This document shows positions 24,001-35,700 of a stretch of DNA of 64,000 bases, one piece after another (position 1 is the first letter of the stretch; each line of letters begins with the position of its first letter). The notes under the pieces were generated by a model, which saw only the letters and a list, made by a program, of their open reading frames with translations, was not told the origin of the DNA and searched no databases. A program made the position numbers and the translations under genes. Location of the stretch: NCBI GenBank assembly GCA_039621445.1, contig CP154955.1, positions 33,401,417-33,465,416 on the forward strand. The letters are read 5' to 3'. This stretch comes from Euglena gracilis (lineage: Eukaryota > Euglenida > Euglenophyceae > Euglenales).

Positions 24001-25938
24001 GTGTTCACTAGAGGAAATTGGATTTTTCTTAGCTTTGTTGCGAAAAATGCTGGGCAGATCCTTAAAATGGCGGGAAAAATCCTGGACAAAATTTCGTCCA
24101 GAATTTTTGCCACAAGAATTTTTCCTGTTCAAGTTCCCCCCAGTCTTACCGGTGAAAAACCTCCATATCCTTTGCTCCGATTCAAAAATAGAATTTTTTT
24201 TGCCAAAAATGATAACGCTTAGAGATTTGTTTGCCGTTCAGCGTCATTGGAATTCGCCTGTAGGCACTTCTCCCCAAATGTGCCCTCCTCCAATTTAAAC
24301 ACTTCCTCCGGGAGGAAGCGTTGTATTTGGAGGAGGGCATACTTTGCGTTGAATATCGAGGGCTCATACCATTACAGAACACAAAGTTCAAAATGCCGAA
24401 TTCCGAAGGATTGCGAAACACTTGACCATTCCTGGCATTCCGCTACAAAAAACGTCATCTCCATCCTCTGGCATTTCTACCGTTCCAGCTCTGCTGGGGG
24501 GGGGGGGGTGGCACCTGCAAGGCATGGGGGCGATGGGCATGGAGGCGCTCGCCGTTGACGAACGTCCCGGCCGGGCTGCCCAGGTCTATGAGACGAGCCA
24601 GCCAAATATAAGCAACCCCTGACTGGATGCTATGAAGGAAATTTCATTAGAGCGGTTTAAAAGCGGCACAAATCAGCGAATTCCAAATACATAAGCAACA
24701 CCAAAGCCGATTTTTGGAAGCCCAATATAAGCAACCGGCTGCGGGGGGGGGGGGGGGGACTTGCAAGGCTCAGGCATCAGGGGACCAATTTGACCCAAAA
24801 GCACCGAAATCAGAAATGGGAATGCACACCGACTACGCACCCATGCCGACACCTACACGTATGCACCCACACCAACAGCCGTTACCGGCACGCCATTCGG
24901 TGTATTGCGTGCCGGCAACCTCGGACCAACCCCGTCAGACAAGGCACACGGCTGAAACCCCGCCACACGGCTGAAACGGACACCTGCGATGTGGAGCGCC
25001 TCGTCGCCGGTGCCCCACTGGGCCCGCACGACCAGGGCGTGGATGAGGCCAACGGCGGCCTCCGCCGCGGGGCACACCACCACGTCACAGAGGAACGGGT
25101 CCCGGCCTGGGCGAGGGGCCGCCGGCACAGCGGCGCACCGCGACGGAACTGCCGCGGGATGCGGGGCCCAGCAAAAGCCCGGAGTGGATCAGTACGTCGC
25201 TTAACGAGCCGGGGTCCTGCTCAGAGGCCGGAAAACTTAGGCTGGCTCGAAAAAGGCTCGAAAAAGGCTGACCCCCCTCACCACATCCTGGGGCCCAGGG
25301 CTAAAAACAGGCCCGGCTGGGGGTCCAACCAAACACCAAAAAACCAAAACTTCAAAATGCCCCAAAAACTGCAAGTCATGCAAACGGTCGATTTTTCGAC
25401 TCAAAATTTGCCCATTTTTGATCCGTTTTTTTGCGCTTCTGAAAGGCAAAAATACGTTACATGGCCACCCTTCGGGCGGCTGGTAAACAATAAAAAAAAA
25501 CGAAAGGGGTGCAGCTGGCTGGAAACAGGCTGCTGACTGGGAAGACCCCCACCCCGGGGGATGGGGTCAAATTTTATCAAAATTTCTTAATCAACTTTCC
25601 TTTTTCAGCGATGCCCTCGGTGGGATCAGAGGACCCCACCGTTCAGCCATACCACATTTCTTTACGATCCTCAGGACAAGAAGACGGAACAGTGGACTCA
25701 GGCATCCGAGGGGAAGGCGTGTCGACCGGCATCGGATCACAAAGCAACGGTGGGACTACAACAGGGGTTTGGCGGGCTCGCTTGTTGGCGGCAACAGTTG
25801 GTCCATGGCAGGGTTTCGATGCGACCAACGTCTGGCGGTCGGGGGAGGGCACACCGAGCAGGACCCGCGGGGTGGCCGGCAGGGGCAGGGGGCTGGGGCG
25901 GCCGCTTCGGGCGAGCCACGCCTCCATCCATTCGGTGT
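20198..25938 (-). CDS. FHA-domain protein, multi-exon
   Basis: Carries a forkhead-associated domain, the phosphothreonine-binding module of signalling, DNA-damage and RNA-processing proteins. Core minus-strand exons are 25938-25855, 25148-24984 and 24585-24515, joined in phase 1 twice. Together they encode a leader with RVLLV, then DPFLCDVVVCPAAEAAVGLI, HALVVRAQ and finally IADLGSPAGTFVNGERL. The last is the hallmark 'DLGS--GTFVNG-RL' FHA strand pair; the usual SRxHA position reads GLIHA, so the conserved Ser-Arg is replaced. Weaker downstream exons that keep phase are 22377-22237, 22136-22009 and 21444-21264 (a Ser/Pro-rich tail). A final exon, 20257-20198, encodes the basic stretch PRKRSRG, nuclear-signal-like, and ends in TAG. 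The start codon is not proven; ATG occurs in the first exon (MEAWLARSG). The FHA core is convincing, the 3' half is tentative, and a separate gene there is possible. Confidence 0.6.
20385..20755. repeat. GTCTTATTT G-tract element, copy 1
   Basis: Aligns with 35555-35985: GGGTC-GTTGCTGGAA-CCTCC, GGTTCCCAA, two CGGCGCTTC-CGCC hairpins, CATGTTTTTTTGCACTTC, GCTCGAT-GGCCCAGGGGG, and GTCTTATTT next to G runs at both ends. Confidence 0.75.
20985..21050. repeat. (CA)n microsatellite
   Basis: (CA)n with CG and TA steps, downstream of the FHA Ser/Pro exon on the minus strand. Confidence 0.9.
21648..21845. repeat. Second copy of the ~200 bp dispersed repeat
   Basis: Matches 11025-11245 block by block. 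Lies between candidate exons of the FHA gene. Confidence 0.55.
24598..24760. repeat. Element with signature AAATATAAGCAACC
   Basis: AAATATAAGCAACC occurs near 24605 and 24725, with a related ATACATAAGCAACACC at 24688 and long G runs nearby. It sits in the intron before the FHA hallmark exon. Confidence 0.5.
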
Positions 25939-27060
25939 CTGCAGCACACGCGGGGGGGGGGGGGGGGCTGCTGCGGCAAGCATGTGTTCTACCGTCACCT
26001 CGGAGGTGGGAGGCGGGGTGACGGTCGGGCGGCCAACGAGCTTTCCGCTGGGGAGAATTGTGGGACGCATTTGTCGACAGAGCCAGCTGCCCCGAAAGGA
26101 CACCAAATCAATTCAGACCCTCAGTGCATGAGTTTGCCACATTCAGGCCCCCCCGAGCACCTTCACCCAAGTTCAGCTGTGTGGAATTTTTTTTTCGGCA
26201 GGAGGGGATTGCCCCCCCCCCCCGAGGGAGGGTCTGGATCCGCTGAAATAGAGTTGGGCAGCCGCTGGCTGCTGGGCTGTACTTGACTGGCATCTGAAAG
26301 ATGGCCAAAATCCAAATCCAGCTGGATTGGGATTCTTCAGCCAAAATTTTGAGGTGAAACCCCCAAACCCCCCCAAAATTTTTTGGCTCTTTTTTTTTGC
26401 AAAAAGAACTGAAAAAATTCGGTGTGTTGCCCAAAATTTTTTCCCCGCTGGTCGAGCTGGATCCCCCCAAGCAGGACCTCCACAGTACTCTGTGAAATCC
26501 AAACCTGAAAATCACCCGTTGCAGTGGATGGCGACGTTTCGCAGCGATCAACAGGAGTCAAACACATTTGACAGAAAATGGCTCAGGCCAACCAAAATGC
26601 AGTTCAACCATTTCTGTTAACTGCCATGGTCCACCTGGACCACAGCATCCATTTGGGGGAATTCCGGCACAGCAAAGCCGCCCACACCCATCATCTGAAG
26701 TGGCATTTCTCGTCAGTGGGAAGAAAACGGCGGAACGAAAGGGGTAACTGACCTAAGCGCTGCACAGCAAAGAAATGATTTCGCGATGCGGGTGCTACCG
26801 GTTGGAAGCTTGCCAGCCAGCTAAAGAGAGTGAGGAGGGGACCTGGGGAGGATTTGGATTCTGTGGTCTGGAGTCTGGGGGAGGGGTCTGGTCCCTGGCC
26901 CACCACCAAACTCCATAACATTCAATCAAAATAGAACCTCCTCAAAACACACACACACACACACACACCCTTGGTATCACATTTCAGCCGGACTTCAAGA
27001 CTTTGAATTGTGCATATTGGGGGGATAATAATGGCGGAAATTTTCGAACTTCTGGACCTA
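25939..27060. other. No gene recognised
   Basis: Poly-G/C runs, A/T-rich sequence and an (AC)n tract at 26947-26969. No supported exon. Confidence 0.5.
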
Positions 27061-27070
27061 ACACTTTGTG

Positions 27071-29089
27071 CAGGGGCAGGGAGATATTCCGGTCGGCCGA
27101 AAATTTTATTCCGGTGTTTTATTCCAGTTTATTCCGGGTTATTCCGGTTTATTCCGGAATTTATTCCAGTTTATTCCGGTCAATTTCTGTCTGAATGGAC
27201 TTAGGATTTTTTTATTTTTCGAAGCACAATTGGGCGAGGCGCTCACCCGGGCTTAAGGAATAGAGATGCATTCGTTGGTTGCCCCACCCCACCAAGTGGT
27301 CACTTCGCATTTGGCAGGGGGGGGGGAAATGCGCTCGCCCGGCCTCGGAAAAAATGCGCAAAAATGCGCAAAAAAAATGCGCAAAAAATGCGCATTTTTG
27401 GAAAAAAATGCGCAAAAATGTGCAAAATCCGAGAAAAAATGCGCAAAAATCACGAAAATGCAAAAATTACCCCAAAACATGCAAAAATGGCACCAAATTT
27501 GAAGAAATTATGTAGAATAATGAGGAAAATGTAAGTTTCAAAAAAAGTCGAAAACTTCAAATTTTTGCAAAAAATTTGTAAAAACGGTCAAAAAATGCGA
27601 AAATTTTGGAAAATCACGAAAAAATGTGCCAAAAAGCAAAAAAATGCGCTGAAAAAAACGAAAAAATGCGAGAAAAAAAAATGCGAAAAAATGCGCAAAA
27701 ATGCGAAAAAATGCGAAACGCATTTCCCCCCCCCCCTGCATTTGGTGATGCAGGTCTGCACACCACAGCAGACCCCGGCCTTTCTGGGACAAACAAACCG
27801 ATGAAAATTAATGCTCGCGGTTTTCTCTTGAGGCGGGTCCCTGGCACCGATGTCTGCTTTCTTCCCAAAAATTGTCCCGCTAGGTGTCTTAGGCCCAATT
27901 GTGTCTCCCTCATTTTTGTGTAGCATCATCTGGGTGCTACACAGGCCAGGTGACTTTTGGCCCGTTTTGTTGCTTTTTTTAGGCTCTGCAATCTGTTCGT
28001 GAAGGTTTGCCTGCTGCGGTGTCCGCTTCGACGCAACAGCCATGCTAATTCTAAATTTTGAAATTTGTATTTCTATTGCGCCGTGGCACAATATAACTCT
28101 TAAATTTTCATTCTACATGAGCGTGTTTTTTTTGCAGATGCACAATGAAAACACACGTTGACGCATATGCTGTTATTATTGCGCAAGTGCGTAATGATCT
28201 CCATATTTAGAATTACAAAAAATTAACATTGCATTAATATTTAGAATTACAAAAAAAAACATTGCGCCAAAGCGCAATCTTTTTTATTTTTGTAATGCAA
28301 AATTTTGCGCCATGGTGCAACTGCGCAATGGAGTTCCCTCGTTTCATTACCCAGCGCTTAGGGGTTATGCACACTGGGCCTGGGGAGCCTTGTGCCCGTA
28401 CACTGTAGATGTCCAAGTCGTTATGTTCGTCCCCAGGCACTGGGGGCAGGGAGACACTAATTTGGACTGTTTCAGACCTCGGTGTTCGATAACATAACTT
28501 TTTTGCAAGATTGCGCATTGGCGCAATTTTTACACTTTCAAAGCTAAGTGCGAGTTAGGCTGGTGTTGCTGTTCACGTGTCCCGGCATTCAAACCTGGGT
28601 ATTTGAACCTTCTTCAAAGCGCAATTTTTTTGCGCAATGCAAATGTCAAAACCTTAAATGCGAGTTAGCCACCTAAGAGTGTTATTACCCCCTGATTGAA
28701 AGATGCTTCACCTTGTTCAATAGGATCCCTGCCCCCAAAAATCGGCGTTGATATTGTCCTACTTCATGTCCCTTTAAAAAGAACTCAGGGACAAACATTC
28801 ACTAATTGCAGCCCCACAAATGGGGATAAAATCCAAACAAAAAAATGCATTCAATTAGGGGGGGAAACAGCCAAAGGTAAGGTGTGCTCTTGATATTAAA
28901 TGCCGACTGTGCTACGCTTCCACTCTTTTGTTGCTCTTTGATTTTGAAACCTGAAAATATATCAAACTTCACCTTCATTGCCTTTGCGCCTTGCACAATT
29001 TTCAAGCCATTGGCTGGCACTTTCATTCCGGTTATTCCGGTTTATTCCGGTTTATTCCAGACCGGAATATCTCCCTGTCCCTGTCCCTG
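27071..29089. mobile_element. 2.0 kb CAGG-terminal element
   Basis: The left end reads CAGGGGCAGGGAGATATTCC; the right end, inverted, has CAGGG repeats followed by CAGGGAGATATTCCGGTC. The 7-base duplication CTTTGTG lies at 27064-27070 and 29090-29096. Subterminal arrays of TTTATTCCGG lie at 27100-27185 and 29028-29060. The interior holds a nested element (27315-27738) and hairpins with the core ATTGCGC/GCGCAAT (28150-28640). No protein-coding capacity was recognised. Confidence 0.7.
27315..27738. mobile_element. Nested 424 bp element with poly-G inverted termini
   Basis: The ends are CAGG, a run of G, then AAATGCG, inverted at the two sides. The 7-base duplication CATTTGG lies at 27308-27314 and 27739-27745. 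The interior is a purine-rich array of AAAATGCGCAAAA-type units, whose lysine-rich translations are not genes. Confidence 0.7.
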
Positions 29090-29378
29090 CTTTGTGCATT
29101 TTTTTTGGTGCAGGTTTTGTTATTGGGCAAGAAACCATCATTCTAAAGTCCAAAAGGCAGCCTTGAACCTGTGGGACCTGCCCTGGGGAGTCCATCCCAC
29201 TTTGTTATGGAGGAGGGTGGTGAGACCACCCCTGGATAGCGAAGTGGGGTATGGTTTGGATTAGGGTTAGGATAAAATTTGAGGTTAGGATTAAGGTAAG
29301 GGCTCAACTTTGGCTAAAATGGAATTCAGCCAGAAACAAAACCATAACCCTATTCCTAGGCTCCCTGGGGGGGGGGGT

Positions 29379-29955
29379 TAGCGGCCGACCATACGGTCGG
29401 CCCACGGTCGCCTGGGGTCACCCAGGGTCATATGGTCGCCTTCCTCTGGGTGTGGCGACCCAGAGGCTAGTGGGTCGACCCTAGCGTCGAGCTAAAAGGG
29501 GGGGGGGGTCGAGGTCGTTGAGTGGGCTGACCCCAGGTCGACCCCAGGGCCCACCCAATTTTTTTTTTGGCTCTGGGAAGTCCTTTTTGAGGGCAAATCC
29601 CTTACCTGAACTTAGGAATTAGGATTACAGAAAATTGCCAAAAAAAAGACTTCTCTGCAGTGTGAATGGATCCTATTGCCATCGCTCGAAAGCCCTATCG
29701 TCCACATACAACACAGAACTGTCAAACCAGACCAATGGACGACCGTCGACATCAGAATTTTGCATTTTTTTTTAATTTGTATAGGGGGCGTAGGTCGTGG
29801 GGTGGGCCGACCCTAGGGTCGACCTGGGCCGGCCCGCGACCAAGTTTAACCTAGGCAGGTGACCCTTGGCCAAACCCAACACGGGGGTGGACCCTATGCG
29901 ACCCTGGGCGACTGTGGGCTGACCCTGGGGTCGGCCCACGACCCTCCAGGCCAGA
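29379..29955. repeat. Palindromic GGGTCGACC arrays
   Basis: Two blocks (29379-29550 and 29793-29950) made of GACC/GGTC words around TCGA, such as GGGTCGACC and GGCCGACC. They are separated by ordinary sequence and next to a G run. Confidence 0.6.
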
Positions 29956-32234
29956 GTCACCCACCCCCCCTCTTCCTGACCCTGACCCTATCCCCAACCA
30001 TCATTATTATTATTATTCAAATTGTGCACGGTGTGCACATCATGGAGTGTGTGGGCCGGCAGGGTGTGAACCTTGGGCCATATCCCAACCATAGCCAAGC
30101 CAGAGCTGTCCCAGAAGTCCAAAAAAAGCAGAAAAAAGCAGCTTTTTGCCATGACAAAGTAGGCCAACTCCCTCATTAAACTGATTTACTATAACTATAA
30201 CTATAACTATAACTAATATATATATATATATAACTATTACTAATCAACTAAACTCATTAAACCCCCCAAGGAATCCCACTAGTTCACAACTTCCGCCCAG
30301 AACTTCAAAGCTACATAGCTTTTTTGGATGTGTTCCCTGCAACGCTGTCGACAATCTGCTTGTCGATGCTTCAACTTGAGGAAAGAGGTTGCATTTGCTG
30401 GCCAAAGCCCCTGTGAAGTGCTCTGCAAGGCCTGGTGGGGGGGTTACGACCATACCATTGCTCAGCGACCCCGGGGGGGGGGGTCACTTTCCACTCCGAA
30501 AAAAAAACCAATCAGTCACCTTTTTCGGCCAAGCCAGTCAGTCATTACTTTAGCACTCAGGAAAACCAGTCACTTTTTGGCCTTTCAAAACCATTTTTGG
30601 CCAAAATTTTCTCTGGCGCCTTCGGCGCTGGTTGGCCATTCAGCCACTTTTGGGTGATTTCTGGCCTACCACACCACACAGGGGGGGGGGGTCACGGCCA
30701 AAAAAAAAGTCAGTCACTCTGAAAAAACCAGTCAATCACCCCCCCCTGGGGGTGGGGTGGGACAGGTGTTAAGCAATGGTCTGGTTACGACCACTACCAT
30801 CAAAGCTGCACAACAGCTAAAGATTGGTGCACGGGAGAAACGGGATGGAGAGGGTCGGGCCGCTCCCATCAGCCATCTGCCATCTGCCATCCGCCCTAAT
30901 GGGGGTGGGGGGTGCGGACCCCCCCCCCCACCCCACCCACCCCACCACCCATCAGGTTTCCGGGATTCCTGTTCAGCCCCGCTCCGGGGGGAGGGGGGGG
31001 GTTGGTAGTGGAGGGGGGGGCAGAATACTTGGGGGATGTATTGAGTTGGGGCGTCAGGTTACTTGCAAGGAGACGTTGGTCCAACGATGAAGCCCATCGT
31101 GGGTGGACTGTGCCCAAAGTCCCCTGGCAGAGGAACTAGTGGTCAGAAAGTGGGAAAACGGAGGGCCGAGGGCCCATAAACTAGTGACACTGTGAGCAGA
31201 GAGGGGGGGTGCCCTGCGTTTTTTTGTCCATTCAGGACGGAGGAAGACAGCGGTCAGGACATCTATGATACAGGTTGATAAGAATACCCGAACGTGTGAG
31301 TCAAAATAAGTGGCTGGTTTGGTAGGGTCTGGTATTTTGTGGCAGGTTGACAGGCTGAATATCACGAACTGCACCGAAACAGTCAGAAACCAGCACCTGT
31401 TGCCTCCCTGTCTTGCAAAGCAGAGGGGGCAGTGCACTTGTTTTTGGATGCAACCTTTATTGATTTCCTTTTCTGTGTGACTCTCCCCTAACCCATGAAA
31501 ACGTGTCTGGGGTGGACTGCCACCTTTGGCGTGGGTTAAGCTTTTCCATTCCCTGCGTCTTCAGCCACCTGGAGCAGGCAAGGACAGTCATCCCCGGTTT
31601 TTGGTCTCTGGTGGGGTCCAGTGGGATCCGGTGGGGATCCAGTGGGTTGCCTTGGGGGGGGGGAATGCATGCAACAAGGTGGTTTGGGTCGGATATTCTT
31701 TTTTTTTTGCATCATGCAGAGGGTGCACAGCATAACCACATGCATGGCCTCCGGGGTCCCCAGGGTCTTGGCCTCTTTTCTTTTGTCCCACATGAGTCAC
31801 CTTTTGGCTCTGTTTAGTTGCACATCCCTCTTTAAACCATGAGACTTTGGGGGTGGTTCGGGATGCGGGGGGGGGGCGGGGGGGACGCGGGGGGGGGGGG
31901 GACTGTGGCTCGACGTCCTCACAAACCTTCACTGACGTCACCCAAAATTGGATGTATTTTTCCTTTGATCGACCAAAAAAGCCCAGACAAAGATCCGGGA
32001 CGCGGGGGGGCCATGGGGGGAGATTTGGGGCCATAAATCCGCAAGAAATAATCTGTGAAAAAAATGGGGAAAAAAACTCCGGTGGGATCCGGTGGCTGTC
32101 CTTGCCTGGCCTGGAGCATCCATGTGTTCACATACAAAACACACCAAACCGTTCACAAAGGTGCACCATTGCCGGTACCATCAAATACGAAATGCTTTCC
32201 GGAAACAAAGTGCAGCCAGCCACAGTTGCCTCAG
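29956..32234. other. Intergenic, repeats only
   Basis: Contains a (CTATAA)n/(TA)n array (30188-30235), a G-tract element with the word GTCAC (30470-30750) carrying a GGCGCCTTCGGCGC hairpin (30616-30629), and G-rich sequence. No supported exon. Confidence 0.5.
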
Positions 32235-32687
32235 TCAGGCTAGGTCAAGGAAAAAACCAAGGTGCTTCGTCGCCCGAGGGGGGAGCCCCTCAGCGTCACG
32301 GGGATTGCGACTCGAGGTCCCCATCAGGCTGCGTTTGACGACCGCACATGGTGGGGGGGCGTCGTCTGAAGTGCAACGCAGGCAGCCCCCCTCCTGTGTT
32401 GTGTTGTGTTGTGGGGGGGAGGTGGTGGAGGTCCGGCCTGGCCCCTTCAAAGCAGCCTGGCCCCGGCCCAGGTTGCCAAACTTCTGGCGGACCGTCCGCC
32501 GCTGCCACACAAGGAGCGCCAGCAAGCCGACGTTGAGGACGGCCAGGACGATGGCTGCGGGCGGGGTGGTGAGGGTTGGGGAACTGGGGAAGGGGGGGCC
32601 TGCCCAGGCAGAGAGACAGGCAGAGGGAACGACCCAAAATGTGAACACTGTCCCCTCAACCAAATGCACGAAATATTTGTGCATTCG

Positions 32688-32724
<37 letters not shown>

Positions 32725-35700
32725 GACGGCCCATCTTTTTTTTTTTTTTTTCTTGTTTATTGGTTATATAACTGTTTGTGAGTGTTTTTTTATGACCGTT
32801 ATTTTTTTTTGTAAGACGGCCCATCTTTGCCCTGCAGCACACCCGTTCACGCGCGCGCGCACACACGCGCGCGCGCGTGCACTTGTACACGCACACCCAC
32901 CAGGTGTATGTGGGGGGATATCGCAACCCCAGTCAAGACCGCAGCAATGGACAGCCCATCGTCCTCCCGCACCGTTGGGGCCGGGGACTCCGACTCCGAC
33001 TCTGGCCACCGGCCACCACTGCCCGTGAAGCGCTTGTTGGCGCAGCCGTGCAGGCGGACGATCCACACTTCGTCCGAGACCACCAGTGGGTCGGCAGAGT
33101 TGGCCGCAGAACAGTGGGTTGGCGAAGCAGACCGTTCATACCAGACTCATCTGGGGGGGGGGGGGGGCTAAACGGGAAGGATGGTGGGGGGTTGACTTCC
33201 TTCCATCCCAGGGATGTAGATGTAGAGATGGGGAGTGGAGTGGGGGCTACGGTCCATTTGAACGTCTACAAAGAGCCTCAAATCAGCCTCAACAAAGCCC
33301 TTCGGATGCCCCACAGAGCCTTGGTGTCCAAAAGAACCAAATTTTCTTGAGTAAAAGTCATGCTAGAGAAAAAGGAAGGGTGGTGGGGATGGACCGGGGA
33401 CCAACCCACCAGGATGGGGGGGGGGGTCGATCCCCCCAACCACCCGCCCAGTTTCTGGGAATTCCATTCACATTAATTCACTGGGGGTTGTAAGGCTGTT
33501 GGGACGGGCACACATACATGTGCCGGGGGAGCGAGCGATAGACACCCCAAAAACTTTCATTTTTGTTCCCTGCCTGCAAAAAAAAGCGAGGCTGGCCCCA
33601 CCGGGCTGGTTGTCACCCATCGTCTTGCAATCCGACCGGAATGACATGTTACCTAAAGCAGTGGAGGATCCTGGAGTGGTGTGCTGCGAGTGTGTGCACG
33701 TGCACAACCGTCGGAGGTGTGTGTGGGCGCGCGCATGTATGTGTGGTGTGTGTGCGTGCGTACGCATCAAGATCACAAAATAGGGTTAGCCGTGCAAAAG
33801 TATCTCGGAAACGCACTCACACACGCGCACACACACCTGGGTCTGGGTATGCCTCGCACGCATGGCGGTGCCACTTGAAGTGGGCGTGAGTCGCGTTGTG
33901 GACCGTCAGCAAGCCCGCCCCAAACGACGTCTCCCGGAAGGCGCTCCACTCCGGCTGCGGGTCCACCCACGGCCGCACTGTGCCCTCCCGGTTGCCGCCG
34001 TCGCCAACGTTGAGGTACACCGGGCCGCAGGGGTCCACCCTGTCTGTGGGGACGGCGGACGGCGGAGTGAGCGTTGGTGAACAGCCGGCGTTTCCCAACG
34101 CTGGTTTGGGCGTGATGACGAGATTTTCCCCGTCCCGTCCAAACATCGGTGGTTTCTCCAGACTCATTCTTTTGTAACTTGAGGAGGAGCAATCCAGCAA
34201 CAAACAAGCAACAATCCAAACCAACACTCAGTCAGCAACGTCATCCAGGCCGGTGCTTCAGGTCCAGGGTGGGGTAGGGTCTGGGGGGGGGGGCAATGCG
34301 TCCGTGCGCGAAATGCCCTAAAACAACCGCCTGCAACGCAATTTTTGGCAACACTCAACGAAAATGACATCCTTCATGATGCTTGAGAAAACAAAAAAAC
34401 AAAAAATCGGGATTTTTGCACTTTTTTGAGCCCCCAAACATTCCCGGGAGTTTTCTTCATTAAGGGGGCCGGGGGGGGGCTGGGGGGTAACGCTCGTTAC
34501 ATACGTCATCACTACCCAGCGGAGGGTGGTGCATGATGCCAGGGAACAGAAACAGAAGTGGAAACAGAAGGCAGTGAGGAGCAAGGTTTGCTTTCTGCTA
34601 TGGGAGGGGGACTGGGGGCTGCCCAGTCCGGAGATGCCCCCTTGAAAAACCCTCTCATTTGGGCAGGGGCAAAACATGCTTTTTTTTGATGTGTTTCTGT
34701 CTCTTTTTGATTAAAAAGGGATTATGAGTAACACAAAAAAATTTCTGAGTTCAAACAGGATTTCCCACTGATTCGTCCTTGGGGACTCCCGAGCCCATTC
34801 GTACTTATTCGTACTTATTCGTACGTATTCGTACTTATTCGCACTTATTCGCACTTATTCGTACTTATTCGTACTTATTCGCACTTATTTGTACTTATTT
34901 GTACTTGTTCGTACATCAAAAAAGGGCCATTTATAGCAATAGATGACCATTTGGTATGCTTCCTTGGGCACAGCTTCAACGTTCTGAAACCGGGAAATGC
35001 AAGGTAAATTGTCACAGGTCATTCACTTGAGAAACTATCTAAGTGACGAACTCATGCTGGCGAAATTAGTGGGGAAAAAATCGCTGCGAGAAAAAAAATA
35101 CACATTCCTCCTCAAACACATTCCTCCTTTTCGACTGATGTTGCCCAGCATGCCATGCAAGAACAAATACTCAAGGTGAAACGAGCTGATTGTTCAATGG
35201 TGTGCAAAGTGTTCTTCGCAGTCACCATTGAAAAAAATGCCAAGTGCTTGCCGAAGGCCAGATGACATGCGTTGACGGTTTTTGACATCAATCAGTCCTG
35301 CAAAACTGAAAGAACGTTCAGACCAGGGCAATTCAATCTTGTGAGCAAGGACCCCAGGGGGCTCCAGCTGGCTGGCTGGCAAAAGGTGCTAGCTGGACCG
35401 CTGGGGGTGTCCGCAGCCCGGGAGCTACTGGCTGGAAAAAAAGGGGCTGGCAGCTCGAGACAAGTGTGCAGTTTCTATACACTCTTAGGACACTCATACT
35501 TTCGGAGGGAAAAGAGGACATGAGGCGTCGTGCAGCGTAAGATATGCATCACATAACCCCCCCCAAATAAGACCCGGGTCTTATTTTTGGGTCCGTTGCT
35601 GGAAGCCTCCAGGGGGGGTCTTATTTGGGGGGGTCTTATTTTTGGATTTTTTCTTGACCGACCCGGGCCCGAAAAAGCACCATTTTTCAGGTTCCCAAGA

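Noticed and set aside
27253-27923. Lys/Asn-rich frames and their Phe-rich antisense
   Set aside because: They arise from AAAATGCGCAAAA units inside the nested 424 bp element.
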